From NCBI RefSeq assembly GCF_017744655.1, contig NZ_JAGIAW010000007.1, forward strand, positions 1-64,000: a stretch of DNA of 64,000 bases, written 5' to 3'. Positions 51,605 through 61,621 of this stretch are shown piece by piece (position 1 is the stretch's first letter; every line of letters begins with the position of its first letter). Source of the stretch: Devosia sp. Its GTDB lineage: Bacteria > Pseudomonadota > Alphaproteobacteria > Rhizobiales > Devosiaceae. Both the position numbers and the translations under genes were made by a program. A model generated the notes under the pieces. It was not told the DNA's origin, made no database searches, and saw only the letters and a program-made list of their open reading frames with translations.

Positions 51605-53635
51605 TCACTGGTTCCAGGCCGCAAAGACTTCGTTGAACAGCGCCTGCGCATCGGAATCCTTCTCGAGCGTCAGGATGGCGTTGCGGCCCGTGCCATAGAC
51701 GATGGCAAGGTCGAGCCAGCGGCGCGACTCCAGAAGCTGCGAATTGGTCGTCTGGTCGTCGGGCGAAGCCGAGAGGGCAAAGAGGAAGCTATTGCCCATG
51801 ACGCGGGCCGAAGCGCCCACCAGCGGCGTGCCGGGCACGAGTTCTTCGTTCTTGAGCAGAACTCCGGGCAGGCTCGAAATGGCGCCGCCGACAAAGGTGT
51901 CGTTGACGTCGAAATTGACTTCCATCAGGTGACTGGCCGGCAGGCTCGGATCGCCATTCTTCCGGATCGTCACCGAGACATTGAGATTGCGCGCCGGAAT
52001 GCTGGCTTCACCAATCAGCGTCGGCAGGCCAAGCTCATCCTCGCCCTTGGTCCATTCGACCGTGCCCGAGAAGGGCACTGCGCCGGTACGACCATCGGCC
52101 GAGGCTTCGAGCAGCAGCGACTGGCTGCCGGCAAGCACAGCCGGATCGACACTGTTGGCAGGGTCATTGGTCGCGGCAATGCTGGTATCGGCACCGGAGA
52201 GACGTTCTTCGGTCTTGTTCTCGCCGCCACTAATGGAGGGCAGCACGGTTTCGGTGCCGCTTGGCGTCACCGCCTCAGGCGTCGGTTCCAGCCGCTCTTC
52301 GGCGTCGATGCCCTGCATGGATGTCGTCGGCTCGCTTGGCGTCGTGGTTGCCGTATTGCCCGGGCCGGTGGTGGCGTCGGGCCCGGCAGGAGCGTCGAGC
52401 GTCGGGGTCGTGGGCACGGGAACTTCGGTGGTCTCGGCCACGGCAGGCTCGGCACGGCCGAACATCTGGTCAAGATCGACATAGCCTTCGCGCCAAGCCC
52501 AGAAGCCGGCGCCGCCGGCACCAACGAGGAGAAGTGCAAAGACGATGAGGAAAATCGTCATGCCGGCGCCGGATCGCCGTTCGCCATCAGCCGCGTCAAA
52601 AGCGCTGGAATCGGCGTTTTCATCGATAAGGGTTTCGTCGCGCGCGGCGCGCGCTTCGCGCTCGGGCAACATTTCCGTGGGCTCGCCGCGAGCCTCGCGA
52701 TCAAGCGTTTCGATGGCCCGTTCAATCGCGCCTTCGGCTTCCCGGGTCTCGTCGGGCTCGACCTCGACCTCGCGCACGCTCGAAAGAGCCGTTTCGACCT
52801 GCGGTTCGATAACGCTGATTTCGGGCTCGACCACAGCCTGGCGGGCAAGGGCAGCGCTCGATCCCATGGAGGGCTCGACGCGCGCCAAAGCCGGCTGGGC
52901 ACTAAAACCGCCATTGGCGGCAGTGCTGACGGCAACCGAGGCATCGCGGCGCGGCAGAATGCTGGGACGCTTGAGCGGCACGGGAGCCGACGCAGGCGAG
53001 GGATCTATCTCTTCGGCGACCACGTGAACTGCGGGCTGGACAGCGACCTCGTCTCTGACCGGAACAGGGGCTGCGACGGGTTCGACCCGTGCCCCACCGA
53101 CACTAGCGGCCTGACCGATGATTTCTTCGATCGAGAGCGGACCTTCGTCTTCTTCGACGACTTCACTCGGCACGACATCGGCCGGCAATTCGTCCGATTC
53201 AGGCTCGACTTCCGCCTCGACCTCCACTGCAGCGGGCTGCTCGACCGGCTTTACAGCGGCGATCGGAAGAGGCTCGGCAATGACGGGCTTGGTTTCCACC
53301 ACGGGCGCCGGCTCGGGCGCTCGCGAGGGTGGTGCTGCTGGAGGCGGCGCGGCGGCTGCGGGAGCGACTGCCGCCGGCGCCGGGCGCGGCGCAAACATGT
53401 TGTCGCGCCCGAGGCTGATGACCGCTTCGCTGGCTTCCTGTTCCACCTGTCGGATACAATCTTCGAGCTGGAGCCGGTGCTGTGTGATCTCGCGGGCAGG
53501 CAAAGGGGGCTGGATAGCCCGCAATTGTCCGACCAGAGCCGCGCGCGCCTTTTCGTAAACTGCGCGCCGCGCAGCTCCATTGTTCTCCGGCAGCGCCGAG
53601 ATCGCTCGGCGCAACAGCTCCTTATAGTCCGCCAT
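51605..53635 (-). CDS. Large Pro/Ala/Glu-rich membrane-anchored protein
   Basis: I do not recognise a function for this 676-residue protein. The N-terminal about 80 residues are helical (MADYKELLRRAISALPENNGAARRAVYEKARAALVGQL), followed by a long low-complexity Pro/Ala/Glu/Val-rich region. A single membrane helix near 365-385 (TIFLIVFALLLVGAGGAGFWAWREG) leads to a Thr/Pro-rich linker and a globular C-terminal domain from about 510 (VPFSGTVEWTKGEDELGLPTLIGEASIPARNLNVSVTIRKNGD; HLMEVNFDV), probably periplasmic. Similar architecture is widespread in Hyphomicrobiales. It is 49 bp downstream of purA and may be cotranscribed. Confidence 0.7.
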   Translation of the reverse strand: MADYKELLRRAISALPENNGAARRAVYEKARAALVGQLRAIQPPLPAREITQHRLQLEDCIRQVEQEASEAVISLGRDNMFAPRPAPAAVAPAAAAPPPAAPPSRAPEPAPVVETKPVIAEPLPIAAVKPVEQPAAVEVEAEVEPESDELPADVVPSEVVEEDEGPLSIEEIIGQAASVGGARVEPVAAPVPVRDEVAVQPAVHVVAEEIDPSPASAPVPLKRPSILPRRDASVAVSTAANGGFSAQPALARVEPSMGSSAALARQAVVEPEISVIEPQVETALSSVREVEVEPDETREAEGAIERAIETLDREARGEPTEMLPEREARAARDETLIDENADSSAFDAADGERRSGAGMTIFLIVFALLLVGAGGAGFWAWREGYVDLDQMFGRAEPAVAETTEVPVPTTPTLDAPAGPDATTGPGNTATTTPSEPTTSMQGIDAEERLEPTPEAVTPSGTETVLPSISGGENKTEERLSGADTSIAATNDPANSVDPAVLAGSQSLLLEASADGRTGAVPFSGTVEWTKGEDELGLPTLIGEASIPARNLNVSVTIRKNGDPSLPASHLMEVNFDVNDTFVGGAISSLPGVLLKNEELVPGTPLVGASARVMGNSFLFALSASPDDQTTNSQLLESRRWLDLAIVYGTGRNAILTLEKDSDAQALFNEVFAAWNQ

Positions 53636-53683
53636 AGGCTACTGGGTACTCACAATTGCAGCGACGTCTTTTAGCAAAAATTA

Positions 53684-54973
<1,290 letters not shown>

Positions 54974-55152
54974 AGTCCAGTCTTCCTTAAACTGAGGCGT
55001 GCCGAAATCCGGCACGATGAAATCGGGCCGGCTGTGCTGGCAGCACCCTTACCCAGGTTGCGGACATCGGTCCGTTCGACCACTGCCCCCACGGGTTTGA
55101 TTGCAGCCGAATAACTGATAAGTCCGACTGTCCTTACATCACTGAAGCCGCA

Positions 55153-56100
55153 ATGACAAAGCCGCAGACCACTGAAAAGCGCGGCATTTCCGCCGGACTT
55201 CTCGATCAGCCCTATCTTCTGCTGGTGCTGGCGCCGCTTTTCTGGGGCGGCAATGTGGTTGCAGCCAAACTGGTCGTGGGCGAAATCAGCCCCTTCCTGC
55301 TGCTCGCCTGCCGCTGCGTGCTGGCAACGCTGTTCATTTTGCCGTTTGCATACAAGCACTTGCGCAATGATTGGGCGGAAGTTAAGCGCACCTGGCCGGT
55401 GCTGATGGCTTTCGGCATTGTCGGCTATGCGTTCTTCAACGTCTTGCTCTATGTCGGCCTGACCATGACCACGGCGGTCAATTCGGCCATCGAGCAAGCC
55501 TCGCTGCCGATGCTGATTCTCGGTGCAAACTTTCTGTTTTTCCGCGTGCGCGCCAATCTCTTGCAGATTTTTGGCGTGCTGCTGGCGATCTTTGGCGTGA
55601 TCCTGACCGCGACGCATGGCGACCCACTTCGCCTCCTGCGCATGGACGTCAATCTCGGCGATGGCTTCGTTATCCTCGCCTGCCTTGCCTATACCGGCTA
55701 CACGCTGGCCCTGCGCTTCCGGCCCAAGGTGCACATGTTCAGCTTCATGGCCGTGTCCTTCTTCGGCGCGGCGAGTTCGGCGGTGATTATGCTGGCTCTG
55801 TTCGGCGGCGGACTCGAATCGGTTGGCACCCTCGCCCATGCCTCGCCGACGGTATGGCTGGTGATCGCCTATGTCGCGACCTTCCCCTCCATGTTCAGCC
55901 AGATCGCCTATGCCCGCGGGGTTGAACTGGTCGGCGCCAATCGCGCGGCGCCGAGCCATAATCTCATTCCGGTTTTTGGCACGCTTGGTTCGGTGCTGAT
56001 CCTCGGGGAGAGCCTTGAGGGTTATCACTTCCTCGCGGCCGGAATCATCATCTTTGGCATCGTCCTGGCGGAGTGGGCGGCGCGCAGACGCACCGCTTGA
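55153..56100 (+). CDS. DMT-superfamily (EamA) transporter
   Basis: The 315-residue protein has about ten membrane helices in two EamA repeats, typical of drug/metabolite transporters. Repeat one spans about 18-145 (APLFWGGNVVAAKLVVGEISPFLLLACRCVLATL) and repeat two about 160-305 (ILACLAYTGYTLALRF; NLIPVFGTLGSVLILGESLEGYHFLAAGIIIFGIVLAEW). The direction and substrate of transport are not predictable. It is divergent from purA and convergent with the aldo/keto reductase gene, 7 bp away. Confidence 0.88.
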   Translation: MTKPQTTEKRGISAGLLDQPYLLLVLAPLFWGGNVVAAKLVVGEISPFLLLACRCVLATLFILPFAYKHLRNDWAEVKRTWPVLMAFGIVGYAFFNVLLYVGLTMTTAVNSAIEQASLPMLILGANFLFFRVRANLLQIFGVLLAIFGVILTATHGDPLRLLRMDVNLGDGFVILACLAYTGYTLALRFRPKVHMFSFMAVSFFGAASSAVIMLALFGGGLESVGTLAHASPTVWLVIAYVATFPSMFSQIAYARGVELVGANRAAPSHNLIPVFGTLGSVLILGESLEGYHFLAAGIIIFGIVLAEWAARRRTA

Positions 56101-56107
56101 GGTCAAT

Positions 56108-57037
56108 TTACGGCAGCGTGTGGCCGGCTGTGCGGAAGAGGCGATACCACTCTTCGCGCGTGAGCGGCACGGAGGAACCGGCGGCGCATTCTTGGACGCG
56201 CGACGGTTTTGTCGTGCCGAGGACGACCTGCACATTGGCCGGATGGCGGGTGATCCAGGCGACGGCGATGCCCGTCGGCGTTACGCCGTACTTTTCCGCC
56301 AGCTCATCGAGGGCATCGTTAAGCTCCGGGAAGTCCTCGCGATCCCCGACGAAAACGCCGTCGAAGAAGCCCTTCTGGAAGGGCGACCAGGCCTGCAGCA
56401 TCATGCCCTGCACACGCGAATAATCGAGCAGACCATTGTCGCGGCTGATCGACTGGTCGAGCCCGTTCATATTGGCCGCAACGCCCTGCGCAAAGAGATT
56501 AGCATGAGTGATGCTGAGTTGGACCTGATTGAACAGCAGCGGCTGCTTGACCGCTGTTTTCAGCACCTCGATCTGGCCCGGCGTGTGATTGGAAACGCCG
56601 AAATGGCGGACTTTTCCCGACGCCGCGAGCTTGTCGAAGGCCGAAGCGACATCTTCGGGCTCGACCAAGGTGTCCGGGCGATGGAGCAGCAACACATCGA
56701 GATAGTCGGTGCGGAGTGCGGCAAGGGATTCGTCGACCGTCTGCAAAATGTGCTCGGACGAGAAATCGAAATAGCCCTTGCGAATGCCGACCTTGCTCTG
56801 GATCAGGATCTTTTCGCGCTCGACAGCGGAGAGCGTGATCGCCTCGCCGAACCGCTCCTCGCAGCGGTGACGCTCGCCGCCATAGATATCGGCATGATCG
56901 AACACGGTGACGCCGGCATCGACGGCCGCGCCGAACAGAGCCTGGATTTCGGCATTGCTCATCTTGGCAATACGCATGAGCCCGAGAACGACACTCGACA
57001 CGGTGAGATCGGTGTGGGGCACCTTGAAGGTCTTCAT
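56108..57037 (-). CDS. Aldo/keto reductase
   Basis: The 309-residue protein is an NADPH-dependent oxidoreductase with the (beta/alpha)8 AKR fold. The catalytic tetrad is visible: Asp in VFDHADIYG, Tyr in the same motif, Lys in ILIQSKVGI, and His in LLLHRPD. The ending GTTKPSRVQE is the cofactor-phosphate-binding strand. The similarity is to the YdhF-like subgroup. It is not clearly in an operon. The substrate is unknown. Confidence 0.9.
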   Translation of the reverse strand: MKTFKVPHTDLTVSSVVLGLMRIAKMSNAEIQALFGAAVDAGVTVFDHADIYGGERHRCEERFGEAITLSAVEREKILIQSKVGIRKGYFDFSSEHILQTVDESLAALRTDYLDVLLLHRPDTLVEPEDVASAFDKLAASGKVRHFGVSNHTPGQIEVLKTAVKQPLLFNQVQLSITHANLFAQGVAANMNGLDQSISRDNGLLDYSRVQGMMLQAWSPFQKGFFDGVFVGDREDFPELNDALDELAEKYGVTPTGIAVAWITRHPANVQVVLGTTKPSRVQECAAGSSVPLTREEWYRLFRTAGHTLP

Positions 57038-57111
57038 AAGAACCTCGGAATTTTGGGGATGGCGCCGACACGGCGGCGCAAGGGGAACGGCGCGACACTA
57101 GCGCGCCCTGC

Positions 57112-57150
57112 CCCTAAAAAGAAAGCCCCGCCGGTGGGAACCGACGGGGC
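57112..57150 (-). terminator. Intrinsic terminator of serA
   Basis: On the minus strand GCCCCGTCGGT pairs with ACCGGCGGGGC (one internal mismatch; 57125-57150), followed by TTTCTTTTT, directly after the serA stop. Confidence 0.9.
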
Positions 57151-57171
57151 AATTGTCAATAATTCTAACTT

Positions 57172-58755
57172 TTAGAAACGGACGGCCTTGGCCTGCTTGA
57201 CGCCCTCGAGCGCGGCGATCTTGCCGAGTTGCTCGTCGGTCAGCGTACCATCAATGGAGACCAGGGCGATAGCGTCGCCACCCACTTCGGCACGGCCGAG
57301 GTTGAAATTGGCGATATTGATGCCGAGCGTACCGAGCAGCGTGCCGAGGCGACCGATATGGCCCGGCTTGTCCTCATTGGTGACATAGAGCATGGACGGC
57401 GACAGTTCGGCTTCCATGTTGATGTCCTTGACCTGGATGATGCGCGACTTGCCATTGGCAAAGATCGTGCCGGCGACGCCGCGGGTCTGGCGTTCGGTGG
57501 TCACGGTCAGGCGGATATAGCCTTCATAGGCGCCCTGCTGGTCGCGGGTCGTGGTTTCGACGGTGATACCGCGATCCTTGGCGATCTGCGGGGCCGAAAC
57601 CATGTTGATGTCACCCAGCGATGGCTTCAGCACACCATTGATGGCGGCTGCAATCATCGGCTTGATATTGAGGCCGGCCGGAGTGCCTTCGAACTCGATC
57701 GAAATACCCTTGATGCCGGTTTCGGTGAGCTGGCCCGCGAACGAACCGAGCGCTTCCGCAAGCTTCACCCAAGGGGTGATGATCGGGGCTTCTTCCGCCG
57801 AAATCGACGGGAAGTTGAGCGCATTGGTGATTTCGCCGGTCATCAGGTAAGCCGAAATCTGCTCGGCAACTTGCAGCGCGACGTTTTCCTGGGCTTCGGT
57901 GGTCGAAGCCCCGAGATGCGGCGTGCAGATCACGTTGGGGAGGTCGAACAGCGGATTGTTCTCGGCCGGTTCGACGAGGAACACGTCGAGAGCCGCGCCG
58001 GCGACATGGCCCGACTTCAGGGCATTGTAGAGCGCTTCTTCATCGATGAGACCACCACGGGCACAATTGATGATGCGCACGCCCTTCTTGGTCTTGGCGA
58101 GGTTTTCCGCATTGAGAATGTTGCGCGTCGCATCGATCAGCGGCGTGTGCAGCGTGATGAAATCGGCGCGAGCCAGAAGGTCATCCAGTTCGACCTTTTC
58201 GACGCCGAGCGTCTGCGCGCGTTCCGGGGTCAGGAACGGATCGAAAGCAATGACCTTCATGCGAAGGCCAATGGCGCGATCGGCAACGATCGAACCGATA
58301 TTGCCGGCGCCGATCAGGCCCAGGGTCTTGTTGGTGACTTCGACGCCCATAAAGCGGTTCTTTTCCCACTTGCTGGCACGCGTCGAAGCGTCGGCTTCCG
58401 GCAGCTGTCGAGCCAGCGCAAACATCATGGCGATGGCGTGCTCGGCCGTCGTGATCGAATTGCCGAAGGGCGTGTTCATTACGATGATGCCCTTCTTGGT
58501 CGCAGCCGGAATATCGACATTATCGACACCGATACCGGCGCGGCCGATGACCTTCAGATTGGTCGCAGCAGCGATAATCTTCTCGGTGACCTTCGAAGCC
58601 GAACGGATGGCGAGGCCATCATACTGACCGATGGCTTCAAGAAACTTTTCCTTGTCCTTGCCGAGATCGGGCAGGTAATCTACCTCGACGCCATTGTCCT
58701 TGAAAATCTGGACGGCGGTGGGGCTAAGCTTATCCGAAACGAGAACTTTTGGCAT
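57172..58755 (-). CDS. serA: D-3-phosphoglycerate dehydrogenase
   Basis: SerA oxidises 3-phosphoglycerate, the first step of serine synthesis. The 527 residues are the long form: substrate/NAD domains (LKVIGRAGIGVDNVDIPAATKKGI; NAD-binding GLIGAGNIGSIVADRAIGL; catalytic RGGLIDEEAL and HLGASTTEAQ), an intervening domain (about 320-450) and a C-terminal ACT domain (about 450-527; NEDKPGHIGRLGTLLGTLGINIANFNLGR), the site of serine feedback in relatives. The start at 58755 (MPKVLVSD) is conserved. It follows serC, the next enzyme in the pathway, after a hairpin-bearing gap of 91 bp. Confidence 0.97.
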   Translation of the reverse strand: MPKVLVSDKLSPTAVQIFKDNGVEVDYLPDLGKDKEKFLEAIGQYDGLAIRSASKVTEKIIAAATNLKVIGRAGIGVDNVDIPAATKKGIIVMNTPFGNSITTAEHAIAMMFALARQLPEADASTRASKWEKNRFMGVEVTNKTLGLIGAGNIGSIVADRAIGLRMKVIAFDPFLTPERAQTLGVEKVELDDLLARADFITLHTPLIDATRNILNAENLAKTKKGVRIINCARGGLIDEEALYNALKSGHVAGAALDVFLVEPAENNPLFDLPNVICTPHLGASTTEAQENVALQVAEQISAYLMTGEITNALNFPSISAEEAPIITPWVKLAEALGSFAGQLTETGIKGISIEFEGTPAGLNIKPMIAAAINGVLKPSLGDINMVSAPQIAKDRGITVETTTRDQQGAYEGYIRLTVTTERQTRGVAGTIFANGKSRIIQVKDINMEAELSPSMLYVTNEDKPGHIGRLGTLLGTLGINIANFNLGRAEVGGDAIALVSIDGTLTDEQLGKIAALEGVKQAKAVRF

Positions 58756-58818
58756 TTTGGGCTTTTCCAATTTGGGTGCGGCAGCAGGTCAATCAGCGCC
58801 GCGCGAATGTGGGGGAGT

Positions 58819-58838
58819 GCCCCGCCGCATGGCGGGGC
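58819..58838 (-). other. Intercistronic hairpin between serC and serA
   Basis: GCCCCGCC (58819-58826) pairs with GGCGGGGC (58831-58838), an 8-bp stem. On the minus strand the T-run precedes rather than follows it, so it is not an ordinary terminator; it might be a transcript-processing or stabilising element between serC and serA. Confidence 0.4.
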
Positions 58839-58846
58839 CAAAAAAT

Positions 58847-60028
58847 TCAGGCAGCAGCCTTGAGCGCGGCCTTTTCCTGGGCGAAAGCCCAGTCGAGCCA
58901 GGGGGTCAGGGCCGCAAGATCGGATGCTTCAACCGTCGAACCGGCCCAGATGCGCAGGCCCGCCGGAGCGTCCTTGTAGGAGCCGAAATCGTAGCCGACG
59001 CCGAGCTTGTCGAGACGGGCAACGATGGCCTTGGCAAAAGCCGCCTGACCTTCATCATCGAGCGCCGTGATGTCGGGATCGACGATCGAGAGACATACGG
59101 AGGTGTTCGAACGCTGGTCGGCCTTCTTGGCGAGGAACTCGACCCAAGCGGTCTTTTCCACCCAGTCAGCCAGCACCTTGAAATTGGCATCGGCGCGGGC
59201 CTGCATGGCGTGCAAACCGCCAACTTGCAGGCCCCACTGCATGGCGTCGATCGCGTCTTCGATGCAGATCATCGAGACGGTATTGATCGTTTCGGCCTTG
59301 AAAATGCCTTCGATGAGCTTGCCGCCCTTGGTCATGCGGAAAATCTTCGGCAGCGGACGATCGGGCTTAAAAGTTTCGAGACGTTCGACGGCGCGGGGCG
59401 ACAGGATGAGAATGCCATGCGCGGCTTCGCCACCCAGCGCCTTCTGCCAGGAGAAGGTGACGACATCGAGTTTCTGGAAATCAAGCTTCTGCGCGAAAGC
59501 GGCCGAGGTGGCATCGCAAATGGTCAGACCTTCACGATTGGCCGGGATCCAGTCCGCATTCGGCACGCGCACGCCCGAGGTCGTGCCGTTCCAGGTGAAA
59601 ACCACGTCGCGGTTGAAATCGACCTGCGTCAGGTCGGGCAGTTCACCATAGGGCGCTTCGAGGACGCGGACGTCATTGAGCTTGAGCTGCTTCTGCACAT
59701 CCGTCACCCAGCCGGCGCCGAACGATTCCCAGGCCAGCATATCAACGCCCCGAGCGCCCAGCGCGCTCCAGAGGAACATTTCGACGGCGCCGGTATCGGA
59801 AGCGGGAACGATGCCGATGCGATAATCGGCCGGAACTTCAAGGAGTTCGCGGGTCAGGTCGATGGCCTGTTGAATACGTGCCTTGGCGACCTTGGCGCGA
59901 TGCGAACGACCGGTCAGCGCGCCAGCGAGCGCTTCGACCGTCCAGCCTGGACGCTTGGCACAAGGACCCGACGAAAAATTGGGGTTTGCCGGTTTTACCG
60001 CCGGTGCGGTCAGGGGCGTATCAGCCAT
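58847..60028 (-). CDS. serC: Phosphoserine aminotransferase
   Basis: SerC converts 3-phosphohydroxypyruvate and glutamate to phosphoserine and 2-oxoglutarate, using PLP. The 393-residue protein has [12 protein letters not shown] near the start, the active-site Lys in [31 protein letters not shown] upstream of it, and [18 protein letters not shown] near the end, all typical of the alphaproteobacterial form. The start at 60028 (MADTPLTAP) is chosen for conservation. It is upstream of serA on the same strand. The leader (60029-60104) can form three hairpins and may be regulatory. Confidence 0.95.
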   Translation of the reverse strand: MADTPLTAPAVKPANPNFSSGPCAKRPGWTVEALAGALTGRSHRAKVAKARIQQAIDLTRELLEVPADYRIGIVPASDTGAVEMFLWSALGARGVDMLAWESFGAGWVTDVQKQLKLNDVRVLEAPYGELPDLTQVDFNRDVVFTWNGTTSGVRVPNADWIPANREGLTICDATSAAFAQKLDFQKLDVVTFSWQKALGGEAAHGILILSPRAVERLETFKPDRPLPKIFRMTKGGKLIEGIFKAETINTVSMICIEDAIDAMQWGLQVGGLHAMQARADANFKVLADWVEKTAWVEFLAKKADQRSNTSVCLSIVDPDITALDDEGQAAFAKAIVARLDKLGVGYDFGSYKDAPAGLRIWAGSTVEASDLAALTPWLDWAFAQEKAALKAAA

Positions 60029-60104
60029 CTCAAGCGGCCCTCCCAGGCCTATGCGCCTCGCGTTAGGGCGAGGTGTCCTAAGGCCGGAAATACTCCTTGG
60101 CCGG
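60029..60104 (-). promoter_or_regulatory. Structured leader of serC (candidate cis-regulatory RNA)
   Basis: The minus-strand leader can form three hairpins: CCTCGC/GCGAGG (60056-60073), GGCC...GGCC (60036-60049) and GGCC...GGCC (60082-60102). Alphaproteobacteria have a described serC RNA motif just upstream of serC. I cannot confirm by eye that this matches its consensus, but position and structure are compatible. Confidence 0.45.
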
Positions 60105-60198
60105 TTGGACGTCAATGGGGATTGGGGACTGGCTGTTGTTGTTGTGGCGGCGGCTACTCATCCATCCAAAGGTTCGCTGGCATCTCGCGTAGCCACTC

Positions 60199-60450
60199 TG
60201 AATAGCCCCTAGCTTTATAGACGCCTTCTTGTTCAAGCGTGATGCGGTGCGCCAGATCGCCGAGCACGGCATCAGGTTTCAGAGGTTGCGCAGCGCTCCG
60301 GGCTGATCGCCCACTCGCTTATGAGCGGCGCAAGACATATGCACATGCGACGGCAATGCCGTGGTTGAAAGTTTTTCTTCAACCTACTCGAGCGCGAGCG
60401 GATCACACGACGAACCTATCGAACCCGCGACGCAGCCCGCTAGGAACAGT
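60199..60450 (+). mobile_element. Decayed IS3-family element remnant
   Basis: It starts with the terminal repeat TGAATAGCCCC (60199-60209), the inverse of the one at 588-598. It encodes a fragment of OrfA (FKRDAVRQIAEHG, from about 60232) ending in a stop, then about 130 bp later a broken piece of OrfB (FFNLLERERITRRTYRTRDAAR, about 60370-60441) with an in-frame stop before it. The middle of the element is deleted. The whole 60029-60488 gap holds only this remnant and the serC leader. Confidence 0.7.
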
Positions 60451-60488
60451 AAGAAGCGCTGCGCGACGGTTCCTTCGACGAGACTGGC

Positions 60489-61502
60489 TTATCTGCGCGG
60501 TAAAGAGCCCCGCTCGATGACAGGCATCTCGACCAGTTGCGCGGCGCCGATACCACCAAGCATAAGCTCGACAGCCTTACGACCCATTTCCTCATGCGGC
60601 AGACCGATCGTTGTCAATCCAGGCCGGAGATACGAGGCTAGCTCGTCATTGTCGAAGGAAACGAGCGCAATGTCTTCCGGAACGGTGATACCTGCTTCAC
60701 CCAATGCTTGATAGGCGCCGAAGGCGAGCCGGTCGTTAAGGCAGAGTAGCGCCTTTGGCCGCTTCGTCCTCAGCAGCTTGCGAGTGAGATCGTAACCGTG
60801 CGCCGGCTCCCAGTTCCAGCAGCTCAACTCGGCCACAAAACGCATGCCGTTCGCGATCATTGCATCGCGAATTCCAGCGAAACGGCGTGCGATGGTTTCG
60901 GAGCGAAAGAGCCCTGCTTCCGAGTCCGCATTGTGCCCGAGAAGAGCCACGCCCTCCGTGATGCCCGCATCACGCAATAATTCAACCGCGCGCCGACCGC
61001 CGCGATACTCGTCTGGCAAAACGGAAACGGGGAAGCGCGCACTGGTTCCGTTCAGCATGATGGTGGGCACGTTTATGGGCAGGTCTGGCACAAAAACTTC
61101 GCGTGCCCGCATAGCGGCGAAGATAAGGCCATCGACCTGCCGATCAAGCGCTGCTTCGACCGCCTGGGTTTCCCTGGCCGGCTCGCCGCCTGTTTCGAGT
61201 ACCAGCATGACATGTTTGGCTTCTTCAGCCGCGGCGAGCGCACCTCTGATGAGGCCGCTCGCAAAGCGCGTGGTCGCCACATAGTCGGAAATGAAGGCAA
61301 TGGAACGAGATTTGTCGGTGCGGAGTGCGCGCGCGGCGACATTGGGTCGGTACCCCAGGCTGGCGGCAGCAGCATGAACCTTGGCATGGGCGTCGGCAGA
61401 GAGGCGCGTGTCCGGCCGACCGGTGAGGATCATCGATGCGGCAGTGGTCGAAAGCCCGGCGAGCCGCGCAACATCAGCCAGCGTTACCCGTTTCTTCTGC
61501 AA
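60489..61502 (-). CDS. LacI-family transcriptional regulator
   Basis: The 337-residue repressor has an N-terminal LacI helix-turn-helix (KRVTLADVARLAGLSTTAASMILTGRPDTRLS, about 4-36) and hinge, and a periplasmic-binding-protein-like effector domain (ISDYVATTRFASGLIRGAL; LCLNDRLAFGAYQALGEAGITVPEDIALVSFDN). It is divergent from the GH32-like glycosidase gene. A perfect 18-bp palindrome, TGCTAAATGCTTTTAGCA, sits just upstream of that gene and recurs upstream of the downstream ABC gene. It probably represses this sugar-use locus. The inducer is presumably a sugar, identity unknown. Confidence 0.9.
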   Translation of the reverse strand: MQKKRVTLADVARLAGLSTTAASMILTGRPDTRLSADAHAKVHAAAASLGYRPNVAARALRTDKSRSIAFISDYVATTRFASGLIRGALAAAEEAKHVMLVLETGGEPARETQAVEAALDRQVDGLIFAAMRAREVFVPDLPINVPTIMLNGTSARFPVSVLPDEYRGGRRAVELLRDAGITEGVALLGHNADSEAGLFRSETIARRFAGIRDAMIANGMRFVAELSCWNWEPAHGYDLTRKLLRTKRPKALLCLNDRLAFGAYQALGEAGITVPEDIALVSFDNDELASYLRPGLTTIGLPHEEMGRKAVELMLGGIGAAQLVEMPVIERGSLPRR

Positions 61503-61593
61503 GCCCCAAGCCTCCTCGCCCGCCTTGGGCTTATCCTCAACGTCTGCATAACTAGGCCGCCCCCGCTTGACAACTTAAGCGCATCGCGGCATT

Positions 61594-61611
61594 TGCTAAA
61601 TGCTTTTAGCA
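61594..61611. promoter_or_regulatory. LacI-type operator upstream of the glycosidase gene
   Basis: TGCTAAATGCTTTTAGCA is an inverted repeat (TGCTAAA-N4-TTTAGCA). It overlaps the AGGAGG ribosome-binding site region of the gene at 61622, so binding would block expression. A near copy lies at 63787-63802. Confidence 0.65.
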
Positions 61612-61621
61612 GGAGGAATGG

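Noticed and set aside
58801..58846. Intrinsic terminator between serC and serA
   Set aside because: The hairpin has no U-tract on the downstream side of the minus strand, so it does not look like a terminator of serC.
57229..58863. Long plus-strand open frame opposite serA
   Set aside because: It is the antisense of serA, whose motifs are complete from end to end.
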